From: Candidatus Bathyarchaeota archaeon
GTDB lineage: Archaea > Thermoproteota > Bathyarchaeia > Bathyarchaeales > Bathycorpusculaceae
Reading direction: 5' to 3'
Assembly: GCA_026014735.1 (NCBI GenBank)
Contig: JAOZHT010000003.1
Location: forward strand, 124,001 to 188,000
DNA length: 64,000 nt
Shown here: piece by piece, positions 8,687 to 17,620 of the stretch
How positions within the stretch are numbered: the stretch's first letter is position 1
Layout: the number at the start of each line of letters is the position of its first letter
The notes under the pieces: model-generated
Told to the model about the DNA's origin: nothing
Database searches by the model: none
What the model saw: only the letters and a program-made list of their open reading frames with translations
Program-made: the position numbers and the translations under genes

Positions 8687-9511
8687 CTACAGTGAGTTCC
8701 ACAGTTGCTCAAACGCGTTCTCAGCAAACGCAACTAAGCAGGGGTGATTAGTAATTACATATGGTGATTCCGCGATAGGTCTGTCAGGGTAGTAGCTGAA
8801 ACTCATGTTTTCGTGGTCAAAGAGTGCAAAGTTAACCATTTGGTTGCCAAGAACCGTTTTTATGGTTGTATTTTTATCGTGAGTTTTCAGTATCTCGTTG
8901 GGGATGGCTTGGTTTTGGTCAGGCAGCCCAATTATGAGTCTGTATTTTACGCCTCTGGCTACGGCGTTGTCGTGGTTATCTTGGCATTCGTTGGCAACAT
9001 GAAGGAACCTTGGTAGAAACGTCACTACGTCAACTTTCGATTTTGCGTTGTCATGCTGCTGTTTCATTTGGGCAAAAATCCTTTTTCTGCCCTCGATGAT
9101 ACTGATTTTGTAGTCCTTCTCGCTTTCCTGTTCTTTTTTAGCTTTGAATTCGCTTGAAAACTCCTTAAGGGTTCTGCGCATCTCTTTGACTTCGCAGTAT
9201 TTTCGGTCGATAAATGCCTGCAATCCCAGTTGAGGCGGCACCGCTGAGAACTTGATGGGGTTGCCTACTTCTTTATCTACTAAGCCGTTTTCTTGCAGCT
9301 CGTTTAGTGCTCTGTATATTCCGGTTCGGGGTAGGCTTGTTCGGGATGCAAGGAGGCGCGCGTCGGCTTTGCCGTTGATCACGAGGTTAAGGTATAGACT
9401 TGCCTGGATTCTAGTTAGGCCAATTTCGGTTAGGTATCGTACGCCGTCGTTTTTGGACCAATGTAGTGGAGTTACGTTTAGGAGATTTTCCCATTTTTGC
9501 AAAATCAACAC
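8687..9511 (-). CDS. TrmB-family transcriptional regulator, second copy
   Basis: About 274 residues. The N-terminal winged helix reads LTEIGLTRIQASLYLNLVINGKAD, then LASRTSLPRTGIYRALNELQENGLVDKE, matching the same positions in the regulator at 5021-5833. A helical linker (KEMRRTLKEFSSEFKAKKEQ) joins a C-terminal domain that resembles its partner around RIFAQMKQQHDNAKSKVDVV. The start is GTG at 9511; no ATG fits. The gene is divergent from the propeller gene at 9707, repeating the arrangement at 5.8 kb. It most likely regulates that gene. The ligand cannot be told from the sequence. Confidence 0.8.
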   Translation of the reverse strand: MLILQKWENLLNVTPLHWSKNDGVRYLTEIGLTRIQASLYLNLVINGKADARLLASRTSLPRTGIYRALNELQENGLVDKEVGNPIKFSAVPPQLGLQAFIDRKYCEVKEMRRTLKEFSSEFKAKKEQESEKDYKISIIEGRKRIFAQMKQQHDNAKSKVDVVTFLPRFLHVANECQDNHDNAVARGVKYRLIIGLPDQNQAIPNEILKTHDKNTTIKTVLGNQMVNFALFDHENMSFSYYPDRPIAESPYVITNHPCLVAFAENAFEQLWNSL

Positions 9512-9548
9512 TGCTAGTTACTTTGGCGGTTTAGCGATATTAAACACC

Positions 9549-9563
9549 CTCACGATAAGTGAG
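9549..9563. promoter_or_regulatory. Small inverted repeat between TrmB-like gene and propeller gene
   Basis: CTCAC-GATAA-GTGAG, a 5-bp inverted repeat with a 5-base spacer, lies in the 195-base divergent region. It could be an operator for the adjacent regulator. The first TrmB/propeller pair does not have the same sequence, so support is weak. Confidence 0.3.
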
Positions 9564-9706
9564 TTAATTTTAAATACTGACCGGGTGCAGGCGATTTCTT
9601 GCATCTCCAAGGGTCGTCTTAACGCTCGGTTAATACAATACTAAATAAGGCATCCGCGGCAGAACAAACAAGCGGGTACAAACCCGAAAATCTAGGAGAA
9701 AAATTT

Positions 9707-12358
9707 ATGAAAACAGGTAAAATCGCTTCAGTAATGGTTGCAGTCTTTTTAGTTCTATCGATTGGATCATCAATGACTCTTATACCAACCACTAACGCGC
9801 ATACCCCTCCATGGCAGATTCCCACATTCGCCTACGTTATGGCAACACCTAACCCCATCGGCATCGGACAGAGCACCTACATCTACATGTGGATTGACAA
9901 GATTCTTCCATCTGCAGCAATAGCTAACGATTACAGATGGCATAACTACAAGCTTACACTCACAAAACCCGATAACACAACCGAAGTGAGAACCTGGGAT
10001 GTCGTCATGGACACCACCTCATCGCAAGGTTTCAGCTACACACCCGACCAAGTTGGCACTTACCAGATAAAATTCGAGTTCCCAGGACAAGCCGTTAATG
10101 CCTATGGACATGCTAATGACTTATTCGTAAACGACACTTACTTACCCAGCAGCGCCACGGGAACATTCATCGTGCAGGAGGAGCCCATCGGTGACTTCCC
10201 GGCGAGTTATCCGCTTCCAACAGAGTACTGGACACGACCAATATACGGCGAAAACCCCTACTGGTGGACAATTTCGTCAGATTGGCTCGGCACCGGTTCA
10301 CCCATGCAAACCACCTACGGACGCTATGTTCCCAACGGCGTAGGACCCCTGACCAGCCACATCATGTGGACAAAGCCCGTGCAGGCTGGCGGAGTCGTTG
10401 GAGGAAACGAATTCGCTACTGCCGGCGACACATACTTCGAGGGCTCAGCATACATTTCAAGGTACAGAAACCCCATCATCGTATCGGGGCAACTGATCTA
10501 CAAGGAACCTCTGGGCTTTTCAAGTTCTAACGGCGGACCATTGAAGTGCGTTGACTTGCGGACTGGACAAGTGCTTTGGAGCAGAACTGACATACCTGCG
10601 CTCTCGTTTGCCTACATATATGATACGCAGCAGCCCAATCAACATGGCGTCATGCAGCCGGTTTTATGCACAGCTAACTTTGCACAATGCTTCGATGCCT
10701 GGACAGGCAACCCACTGTTTAACGTAACCAATGTTCCCTCAGGTATAGCAGCGCTTGGACCACAGGGCGAAGTGCTAAGATGGGTTGTGACTAACTGCGG
10801 TAACACCACAAACCCCAATTGGTATCTGGCTCAGTGGAACAGTTCAAGACTCTTCACTACGACAGGTCTGTCGCCAAGCCAATCAGGCGTATATGATGCA
10901 AGCCTCGCAAGCCGCTACGACTGGAACGTTTCGATACCCTGGCTTAACGTTATGGGTAGCCAAACCGAAACCACTGTCCAATTCGATAACGGCACATATG
11001 CAAACATCAAGGGCTACAGCGCCTCAGGCACCAACCCCAACGCAGCAAACCCCTCCACTCAAGTATATGCATTCTACGGCGATGTAATCATCTGCAGAAA
11101 CGGCTCTCAACCCGGCGTAGGCAGCTTCGGACGAGCCTACAGCACCACATCCTACACATACTTCGCTGTCAACATCAACCAATCCAAAGGAGCCCTCGGC
11201 TCAATACGATGGTGGAATACACTAGCGCCGCCAGCGAACCTCACCTCTGTTCTCCAAGGCCCCGCTGACCAAGTAAGCGGCGTCTTCACCGAATCCTACA
11301 GGGAAACAAGCCAATGGGTCGGATACAGTTTAGCGACGGGACAGAAACTGTGGGGCCCAACTGCATCTCAGCCGCCACTTGACTACTATGGATACTTCTT
11401 CCCAGGCTTAGCAGAAGGACAAGTTATAGCTCCAAACAAACTCTACAGCGCTGGAATGGCAGGCATAGTTTACTGCTATGACACCACAAACGGCAATCTC
11501 CTTTGGACCTTTGGCAACGGCGGCGCAGGCAACAACACAAACAGTGAATTCCAAGTACCCGGTCCATACCCAACCTTCATTTACGCAGTCTGCAACGACG
11601 TAGTATACACCATGACAACCGAGCACACTGTTGAAACCCCAATTTACAAGAATGCACGAACCCGAGCCCTCAACGCAACCGACGGAACCGTAATCTGGAC
11701 GCTTTCAAACTATAACGGCGGCGGAACCTCAGCTGCTGCCGTGGCCGATGGCTTCGCGACGTTCTACAACGGCTACGATAACCAAGTTTACGTTGTTGGC
11801 AAGGGACCAAGCGCTTTGACAGTGGAGGCACCGCTGGCTGATATAACGTTAGGGCAAGGCTTAGTGATTAGAGGAACAGTAACCGACATCTGTGCTGGCA
11901 CAAAGCAGACTGAGCAGGCAGCGCGGTTCCCCAGTGGCGTCCCAGTGATGTCTGACGAAAGCATGACGGATTGGATGGAGTACATCTACCAGCAGAAGCC
12001 TAAACCAACCAATGCAACAGGCGTTCCAGTCTCCATCGATGTTATTGACCAAAACGGCAACTACCGCAACATCGGAGTAGCAACAACTGACATGAATGGT
12101 GCATACAGCTACCAATGGGTTCCTGACATCGAGGGCAAATACACGTTGATCGCCACTTTCGCCGGATCCAATGCTTACTGGCCTTCAAGCTCGGAAACCT
12201 TCTTCGCAGTCGACCCCTCCTCATCCGCGCCCACGCCTTCACAGACGACGTCAACTTCAGCCGCGGACCTTTACTTGCTGCCGGGAATAATCGCCATAAT
12301 CCTTGTAATCATAATAGTCGGCGTAGTGCTTTTGCTTGCCATCAGACGACGACCATAA
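9707..12358 (+). CDS. Exported PQQ-like beta-propeller surface protein, second copy
   Basis: 883 residues beginning MKTGKIASVMVAVFLVLSIG, a signal peptide, with AGGAG about eight bases before the ATG. The order of domains equals that of the protein at 5956: Ig-like domain (TPNPIGIGQSTYIYM...QVGTYQIKFEFPGQ), PQQ-like propeller (DLRTGQVLWSR, DAWTGNPLF, LATGQKLWGP, DTTNGNLLWTF), a second Ig-like domain (LGQGLVIRGTVTDICAGT), a Ser/Thr/Pro linker, and a C-terminal membrane helix followed by RRRP. It is an anchored cell-surface protein of unknown ligand. Residual identity between the two proteins is strongest in the C-terminal Ig-like domain. A TATA-like box (TACTAAATAAGG) lies near 9637-9650. Confidence 0.8.
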   Translation: MKTGKIASVMVAVFLVLSIGSSMTLIPTTNAHTPPWQIPTFAYVMATPNPIGIGQSTYIYMWIDKILPSAAIANDYRWHNYKLTLTKPDNTTEVRTWDVVMDTTSSQGFSYTPDQVGTYQIKFEFPGQAVNAYGHANDLFVNDTYLPSSATGTFIVQEEPIGDFPASYPLPTEYWTRPIYGENPYWWTISSDWLGTGSPMQTTYGRYVPNGVGPLTSHIMWTKPVQAGGVVGGNEFATAGDTYFEGSAYISRYRNPIIVSGQLIYKEPLGFSSSNGGPLKCVDLRTGQVLWSRTDIPALSFAYIYDTQQPNQHGVMQPVLCTANFAQCFDAWTGNPLFNVTNVPSGIAALGPQGEVLRWVVTNCGNTTNPNWYLAQWNSSRLFTTTGLSPSQSGVYDASLASRYDWNVSIPWLNVMGSQTETTVQFDNGTYANIKGYSASGTNPNAANPSTQVYAFYGDVIICRNGSQPGVGSFGRAYSTTSYTYFAVNINQSKGALGSIRWWNTLAPPANLTSVLQGPADQVSGVFTESYRETSQWVGYSLATGQKLWGPTASQPPLDYYGYFFPGLAEGQVIAPNKLYSAGMAGIVYCYDTTNGNLLWTFGNGGAGNNTNSEFQVPGPYPTFIYAVCNDVVYTMTTEHTVETPIYKNARTRALNATDGTVIWTLSNYNGGGTSAAAVADGFATFYNGYDNQVYVVGKGPSALTVEAPLADITLGQGLVIRGTVTDICAGTKQTEQAARFPSGVPVMSDESMTDWMEYIYQQKPKPTNATGVPVSIDVIDQNGNYRNIGVATTDMNGAYSYQWVPDIEGKYTLIATFAGSNAYWPSSSETFFAVDPSSSAPTPSQTTSTSAADLYLLPGIIAIILVIIIVGVVLLLAIRRRP

Positions 12359-12465
12359 ACCACAAGCAACAACTATCCCCCTCCCTTTTTTGTTACCTAA
12401 ACGAGCCCTCAGCATCCTTGGTTTTGATGGTGCCTTTGTTTACTAGAGCACAGGATACCCTACCG

Positions 12466-13692
12466 TTAGCGGCTGCAGTATTTCTCCACCATCTCCGCGG
12501 CTTTCTTAGCTGAAGCCACCGCTTCGATGACTGTCCGCGGACCCGTAACGATGTCGCCAGCGGCAAAAACCCCCTCCTGCGAGGTCCTGCCGAACTCGTC
12601 TGCTGCTAAAAGCCCTCTCTGAGTAACTTTTGCGCCTCCGACGCTAACAACGTCTGCGCCGGGGCCCTGCCCGATGGCGATGATAACTGAATCAGCCGGT
12701 AACTCAAACGCGGATTGGAAATCCTCTCTTAGACATTCCGAGCCGTCCGCTGCCACGGTTTTTTCGACTTTAACGCATTTAACAGAGTTCTCCATGATTC
12801 GGACTACCTGGCAGTGATGAATCATCTTTACGCCGTCAATCATCGCCATCTCCACCTCGGCTCTATCTGCCTTAACGTCTTCGGGTCCCCGATAGTTTAT
12901 GATGGTGGCTTCGGCGTGTTGTTTTCTTATGGCTGTCCTTGCCGCATCCATGGCGACGTTGCCTGCGCCCAGAATCGCCACGTTTCTGCCCAGTTTGTAA
13001 GCTTCAGGCGACCGCAGGTAATCGATGGCAAAATGCACGTGCCCCAAGGTTTCGCCTAGCAGCCCAAAACGGTTAGGGCGGGTTGTGCCTGTGCAGATAA
13101 AAATGGCGTCGTAGCCGTCTAGGAACATGTCATCGGTGCTAAAGTTGGTGCCTATCCGCGTGTTGGGGCGGAATTTGACGTCCAGAGAATCAAGGATGCT
13201 TCGGTAATATTCGAAGATGCTTCGTGGTAGCCTGAATTCGGGGATGCCATATCGCATGGCGCCGCCTATGCTGTCCATAGCCTCAAAGAGGGTAACGGAG
13301 TAACCCTTCAAGGCCAAAGTAATACTCATGGTCATTCCAGCGGGGCCCGCTCCCACCACAGCTACTTTTTTGCCGTTTTTCTGGACTTTAGGCGGCTGAT
13401 AGGTTTCCAGGTAGAAACGTGAAACATACTGCTCTATCTTGTAGAATTCCACCGGCTGCCCTTTTTTGCCCAGTATACAGTGGCCTTTGCAGTTCCGGTC
13501 ATGAGGGCAAACAATCGAAGTTATAGCTGAGAGGGGGTTATTGTTGAAGAGGATTTCTCCCGCCTGCTGCAATTTACCCTCCAGAAACAAAGCCATCACC
13601 TGCGGGATAGGTGTTGAAACGGGGCAGCCCTTGGCGCACCCGGGCACTTTGCATTTTAGGCATCGGTCAGCTTCAGATTTTATGGTGGACAT
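12466..13692 (-). CDS. GltD/NfnB-like NAD(P)H oxidoreductase subunit
   Basis: About 408 residues from the ATG at 13692. The N-terminal Cys-rich domain (RCLKCKVPGCAKGCPV, then IVCPHDRNCKGHC) binds Fe-S clusters as in the glutamate synthase small subunit. It is followed by an FAD-binding GAGPAGM motif and an NAD(P)-binding GAGNVAMDAAR motif, and ends with GVFAAGDIVTGP. Such proteins feed NADPH electrons into glutamate synthase, or form the NfnB subunit of electron-bifurcating transhydrogenase. No partner subunit lies in the window. It is the last gene of the partner-switching operon, 13 bases behind the STAS gene. That position is unusual: it suggests either a redox output of the switch or chance co-transcription. 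The longer open frame to 13800 overlaps the STAS gene and is rejected. Confidence 0.85.
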   Translation of the reverse strand: MSTIKSEADRCLKCKVPGCAKGCPVSTPIPQVMALFLEGKLQQAGEILFNNNPLSAITSIVCPHDRNCKGHCILGKKGQPVEFYKIEQYVSRFYLETYQPPKVQKNGKKVAVVGAGPAGMTMSITLALKGYSVTLFEAMDSIGGAMRYGIPEFRLPRSIFEYYRSILDSLDVKFRPNTRIGTNFSTDDMFLDGYDAIFICTGTTRPNRFGLLGETLGHVHFAIDYLRSPEAYKLGRNVAILGAGNVAMDAARTAIRKQHAEATIINYRGPEDVKADRAEVEMAMIDGVKMIHHCQVVRIMENSVKCVKVEKTVAADGSECLREDFQSAFELPADSVIIAIGQGPGADVVSVGGAKVTQRGLLAADEFGRTSQEGVFAAGDIVTGPRTVIEAVASAKKAAEMVEKYCSR

Positions 13693-13705
13693 GTCTGTTT
13701 TCTCT

Positions 13706-14041
13706 TTAAGGTTGCTTGAGGACTTGCAGTGCCTCGCTTCGAGAGCCCAAAATCTTGAAGATCTGTGTGAAGCCTGAAATCTCGAAGACCTCGCGGACAT
13801 AGGGTTTAAGCGATACCAAAAGGATTTGGCCGCCTGATCTCTGGAGGCTTTTAGCTGAGGACAAAAGAACCCTTAAGCCTGCGCTTGCAACATAATCGGT
13901 TTGGGAAAAGTCACAGATTACTTTTTTTGTCCCCGCCGCAATTAACTCTTTGAGTGCGGTTTCCACTTCGTTGGCAGTGTAGGCGTCAAATCTGGGCACC
14001 ATGACTGCTGTGGCTACGTCTCCTTCGGTCCTTAATTCCAT
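13706..14041 (-). CDS. STAS-domain anti-sigma factor antagonist-like protein
   Basis: 111 residues, full length for SpoIIAA/RsbV. The core DFSQTDYVASAGLRVLLSSAK carries the Ser of the SAG motif that RsbW-type kinases phosphorylate in bacteria. The unphosphorylated form binds the kinase or another partner. The gene lies 17 bases after the RsbW-like kinase gene. Archaea lack bacterial sigma factors, so the target of the switch must be something else. No known anti-sigma target lies next to it. Confidence 0.88.
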   Translation of the reverse strand: MELRTEGDVATAVMVPRFDAYTANEVETALKELIAAGTKKVICDFSQTDYVASAGLRVLLSSAKSLQRSGGQILLVSLKPYVREVFEISGFTQIFKILGSRSEALQVLKQP

Positions 14042-14058
14042 GTTTCCACTTCATGATT

Positions 14059-14478
14059 CTATTTTTTTATATACTTAGCGATTGTTAATAAATTCTTATC
14101 ATCGCGGCGCAGATAGCTTACTTCATCCATGAATTTTTTCATGAAAAATATGCCTAAGCCCCCTGCTTTTCGTTCGCTCAAACCGCTTTCTACATCGGGC
14201 TCCGGCAACGTAGTTGGGTCAAAGGGTCCACCCCAATCCGATATCTCCACGATGAATTTCGAATCTGTCAGCATACAGCCGACCACGATTTTTCCCTCCA
14301 TGCTTGAGTATGCATGTTCGATGATGTTTGTGCATGCCTCATCAACCGACAATTGCACCGCATGGACATCCCTTGGGTTATCTATGCTGTAGTAATGCAT
14401 CGTTTCCTCGATGAACTCGCCGATTCTAGCGAGGTTTTCCATTTTTCCCTCAACGGTAAGTTCAAACTTCTCTTTCAC
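14059..14478 (-). CDS. RsbW/SpoIIAB-like serine protein kinase (HATPase)
   Basis: 139 residues. The GHKL ATPase fold is visible: N-box QLSVDEACTNIIEHAY (residues ~42-57), G1 box EISDWGGPFDP, and G2 box KAGGLGIFFMKKFMDEV. In bacteria these kinases phosphorylate a STAS antagonist and sequester a sigma factor. Here the STAS gene follows by 17 bases and the matching phosphatase precedes by 35 bases, so the kinase-phosphatase-substrate triad is complete. ATP-binding residues look intact, so I expect an active kinase. Confidence 0.88.
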   Translation of the reverse strand: MKEKFELTVEGKMENLARIGEFIEETMHYYSIDNPRDVHAVQLSVDEACTNIIEHAYSSMEGKIVVGCMLTDSKFIVEISDWGGPFDPTTLPEPDVESGLSERKAGGLGIFFMKKFMDEVSYLRRDDKNLLTIAKYIKK

Positions 14479-14513
14479 CGCATGGTCCCCTTTTCCTTTT
14501 TACTTATGCTGCT

Positions 14514-16112
14514 CTAGGCCCCCTTGATGATTAGCAAGGTGATGTCATCGAACTGCGGCATATCTCCCGCGAAGGCTTTCACAGCAGATAAAATCTCTTC
14601 AAGAATCTTCTGAGAAGAAAGATGGGCGTTTTGGCGGATGATTTCTGTTAACCGCGTTTCACCAAACATTTCCTGCTGCGAATTAATTGATTCGGTGACG
14701 CCGTCGGTGAACATGACCACAACGTCGTCTTCCCCGATTTTTACTCTGCTGGATTTGTATTCCATGTTCTCTGCTGCGCCAAGGACGATTCCGGTCGGCG
14801 GTAGCCTCTCGACTGTTCCAGTCTGGCTTCGAAAAACCATGGGGGGGTTATGTCCGGCGTTGACGTAGGTTAAGGTTCGGTCTGTGTCGTTTAGTAAGCC
14901 GAAGAAGAGGGTTACGAACATTCCGGATTTTGAGTCCTGCGTGATGGTGTTGTTGGAGTTGAAGATGACTCTGGCGGGGTCATGGTGCCAGAGTGCATTA
15001 ACCCTGACGACAACTCTTGATAATGCCATGAAGAGGGCTGCTGGAACTCCCTTTCCCGAAACATCCGCAACAAGCAACCCATGCCTGCCCCCCTCAAGAG
15101 TCATCACCTCATAGGGGATCACATCAAAAAAGTCGCCTCCAACCTCTTTCGCCATGACGGTCCGGGCTGCAATATCGATCCCTGGAATCCGCGGAATCGC
15201 TTCAGGCAGGAAGCTTTTCTGGATTTCCGCGGCAATCTGGAGCTCAGCGTTTGAACGGGCAAGCCTCCCCTCCATTTCTCGGCGTTCAGTGATGTCCCGG
15301 ATGGTTTCTATGGCGCCGATGACTGCTCCGCTGGTCGGGTCATAGAGGGGCGTAGCTTTCGCCCATAGGTATGCGCCGCCTGGCCGAAAATCGGGGATAA
15401 ACACGTCAGCGACCAGTGTGTCTACATTGCGCTCCACGTTACTGTACCTTTTCTGCAACTCGGTTTCAGGCAGAAAAATCAGGTCCACAAGCATGGGGCG
15501 ACGCTCCTTATAGAAGGGCAGGGCGTACTCGTAGTTGGCTTTGCCGAGCATGGCGTCGGCGGGTATGCTGGTGAGCATTTCCATGGCGCTGTTCCACGCG
15601 ATAACCTTGCCCTCCAAGTTAATCACGAAGGTGGCGTCGGGGAGAAAGCTAAGGATGTCGGCGAGGCTGCGGCGTGACTGAACAATCTCTTGTTCCGCGC
15701 GTTTGCGGTCCGTTATGTCGCGGATGGTTTCTATTGAGCCGACGACGTCACCGCTGTTTGGGTCATAGAGGGGCGTAGCTTTAGCCCAGAGGTATGCGCC
15801 GCCTTCCCGGAAATTTGGGAGAAAAATCTCGACGATAAGCGTGTCGCCTAACCGTTCTACCGTGTCGTACTTGTGCTCTACTTCGGCTTGGGGCATAAAA
15901 ATCAGGTTTGCCAGCATGGGCCTGCGTTGCCCATAGAAGGGCATTGCATATTCGTAGTCTGATTTGCCCAGCATTTCGCTTCGGGGTATGCTGGTTAGCA
16001 TTTCCATGGCGCTGTTCCACATGATGACTTTGCCGTTTAAATCGATGACGAAGGTGGCGTCGGGTAAAAACTCGATTATGGCATCCCGGAACTGTTGGCC
16101 GTCTGCGTTCAT
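14514..16112 (-). CDS. PAS-PAS-SpoIIE serine phosphatase
   Basis: 532 residues. Two PAS domains (residues ~8-130 and ~145-270) are near copies of each other: both contain DATFVI.L.GKVI.WNSAMEMLTSIP and end YLWAKATPLYDP.SG.V.G.IETIRDIT. A short helix (LARSNAELQIAAEIQKSFLPE) leads to a PP2C-type SpoIIE domain with VADVSGKGVPAALFMA and MFTDGVTES, holding the metal-binding Asp residues. RsbU/RsbP phosphatases dephosphorylate the STAS antagonist in response to a signal sensed by their N-terminal part. It is the first gene of the operon at 12466-16112. The PAS ligand is unknown. The clear internal duplication suggests a recent PAS copying event. Confidence 0.92.
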   Translation of the reverse strand: MNADGQQFRDAIIEFLPDATFVIDLNGKVIMWNSAMEMLTSIPRSEMLGKSDYEYAMPFYGQRRPMLANLIFMPQAEVEHKYDTVERLGDTLIVEIFLPNFREGGAYLWAKATPLYDPNSGDVVGSIETIRDITDRKRAEQEIVQSRRSLADILSFLPDATFVINLEGKVIAWNSAMEMLTSIPADAMLGKANYEYALPFYKERRPMLVDLIFLPETELQKRYSNVERNVDTLVADVFIPDFRPGGAYLWAKATPLYDPTSGAVIGAIETIRDITERREMEGRLARSNAELQIAAEIQKSFLPEAIPRIPGIDIAARTVMAKEVGGDFFDVIPYEVMTLEGGRHGLLVADVSGKGVPAALFMALSRVVVRVNALWHHDPARVIFNSNNTITQDSKSGMFVTLFFGLLNDTDRTLTYVNAGHNPPMVFRSQTGTVERLPPTGIVLGAAENMEYKSSRVKIGEDDVVVMFTDGVTESINSQQEMFGETRLTEIIRQNAHLSSQKILEEILSAVKAFAGDMPQFDDITLLIIKGA

Positions 16113-16248
16113 GTCTGCCCACTCTGAGCAAGTAGGTTACATGTTGAAGCTAATTAGCTTTTAGAGCAAGGGCGGCATCGGCGTGTCAGGTTTTCCTGAA
16201 TTCTTTGCTGTAGCGGTTTGCTTTTAGCGCTGACTATTTTTTTCTATA

Positions 16249-16287
16249 GTTGTTGTTGTGGGGGACCCCTCTTTACTCAACAACAAC
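16249..16287. repeat. 10-bp inverted repeat forming a long hairpin
   Basis: GTTGTTGTTG (16249-16258) is complementary to CAACAACAAC (16278-16287), with GGGGACCCC inside the loop. It lies in the 273-base gap between the nitroreductase gene and the SpoIIE phosphatase gene, both on the minus strand. It could be a terminator, a regulatory hairpin or a small mobile remnant. Apart from it I see nothing in the gap. Confidence 0.45.
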
Positions 16288-16385
16288 CTGCGGGTTGCCT
16301 AAAACAATGCTTTTCTGCGTCGGGCGCTTTGGCATATTGCAGATTGGTTGTGGAGCCTGCCACAAGCAGAACAACAAATTTTGAG

Positions 16386-17348
16386 CTAATTCAGCTTAAA
16401 AGAGAAAACAGCCCTCTCTGAATCCTCACAGACTTCCACAGCAGGCGCAAGACCCCTTTCCAATAGCCCGAGCCACAGGTGGCATGCGCAGATGCCTACA
16501 TCCACGTTAGGATGCTCCCACTTAAAGTGCCTGTACCCCACGGGCATGGCGACTGTCACCGTTTTATAGCCCTCATCAAAGCCGAAACGCCACATCTGCG
16601 AGTTACCTGCTGAAGGCGCTTTTCTAGCGAGGTCAAGAGCATAACTGAGGTCCTCTGGAAGGTTCGCTGCATCCCTGGGGTTTTCAAGCAGCTCTTTGAT
16701 TTCTTTTCTGTTGAAGCTATACATTTTCTTGGTCATTCTATCCATCAGCCGTAGACCACCCGACTCGTAGTAGCCCAAGGGGGAAATGCAGATGGCGCGA
16801 ATGCCCTCGGTGGTGCCGGTTGAGTAGCCGTAGCCTTTTGGCGCCTCATTTAACTGGCTGGCGTTTTGCAGGTGAGGCATTAGCTTTTCGAGTTCCGCCA
16901 GCTTGTAATGTCCATACCAGCAGGTCGAGACGCCGAGGCTTTGAGCCCTAAGAATCAGCAGTTCACCTATGAACCCGGTTTTCGCTATTGAAACAACATC
17001 TGTTTCAGACAGGAACGCCATGTTATCTGGGGGTGACTTCAACACGGTGTAAAGTTCCTTTGTTGGTTTAGCTTTGAAAAAACGAATCTCAGTTGCGCAA
17101 TCAAACGGCGCCTTAACAGTCTTGGCGTACTCGGAAAGTGTCGCCAACGTTTCAGGTTTTAGGGCTTCTATTTTGTAGCTTCTTGCGGACCTGCGATTGT
17201 TTATGGTTTCGCTAAGATTATAGGGTAAGTTAAATGTAGACACGGTGCTTGCCAACTTCCTTTTATCGTAAATCAAGGTAGCTACAGATAAGGTTTTGTT
17301 GAAATCAGCGTTGAGAGAGGATTTGGAGTTGGGACGGCAATTGAACAT
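16386..17348 (-). CDS. Nitroreductase-fold protein (TM1586-like)
   Basis: 320 residues. After about 45 N-terminal residues the sequence LSETINNRRSARSYKIEALKPE marks the FMN-binding nitroreductase fold. The arrangement, with a double-length fold, matches the 'putative TM nitroreductase' family (TM1586-like): a second half with DLARKAPSAGNSQMWRFGF and VDVGICACHLWLG. Such proteins bind FMN and reduce unknown substrates with NAD(P)H. A further motif LGVSTCWYGHY is typical. The start is an ATG at 17348, though the extra N-terminus could mean the real start lies further inside. It is isolated, preceded by the PIN relic. Confidence 0.72.
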   Translation of the reverse strand: MFNCRPNSKSSLNADFNKTLSVATLIYDKRKLASTVSTFNLPYNLSETINNRRSARSYKIEALKPETLATLSEYAKTVKAPFDCATEIRFFKAKPTKELYTVLKSPPDNMAFLSETDVVSIAKTGFIGELLILRAQSLGVSTCWYGHYKLAELEKLMPHLQNASQLNEAPKGYGYSTGTTEGIRAICISPLGYYESGGLRLMDRMTKKMYSFNRKEIKELLENPRDAANLPEDLSYALDLARKAPSAGNSQMWRFGFDEGYKTVTVAMPVGYRHFKWEHPNVDVGICACHLWLGLLERGLAPAVEVCEDSERAVFSFKLN

Positions 17349-17379
17349 TTAGGGGGCATTGCAGGGGTCGGTTTGGCTG

Positions 17380-17620
17380 TTATTTGTTGACGACGTCGCT
17401 GCTTGAGAGCGTTTTTACACCTAAATCTTCTGCGGTTTTAGCGAGTTTTGCGTCGTCGGAAACTAGGTTTTGCTGTTTTCTTTTGCCTCCCCTAGGTAGG
17501 CTGAGTCATAGACGGTTATTATTACGAAAATCATTAATGCGTGACGTTAAGTTCAGCGGCTGCTAACGCCTGTGGGCTCAAAGGGGCTATGCTTATATCT
17601 TCGTATTGGTTACATAAAAG
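17380..17620 (-). pseudogene. Decayed PIN-domain (VapC-like) gene
   Basis: Minus-strand translation gives pieces of one PIN ribonuclease in three frames: DISIAPLSPQALAAAELNV (about 17545-17600), then after a frame change ITVYDSAYLGEAKENSK, then after another NLVSDDAKLAKTAEDLGVK ending LSSSDVVNK at the stop 17380-17382. LTVYD..YL.LA and LVSDD.KLAK are the conserved C-terminal half of VapC-type toxins. Two frameshifts and the missing N-terminus make it inactive. It overlaps the longest possible start of the PAS gene, which argues for the GTG start of that gene at 17641. No antitoxin remnant was seen. Confidence 0.62.

Noticed and set aside
5834-9706. A common operator in the two TrmB/propeller divergent regions
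   Set aside because: Compared by eye; no shared inverted repeat or word longer than a few bases was found.
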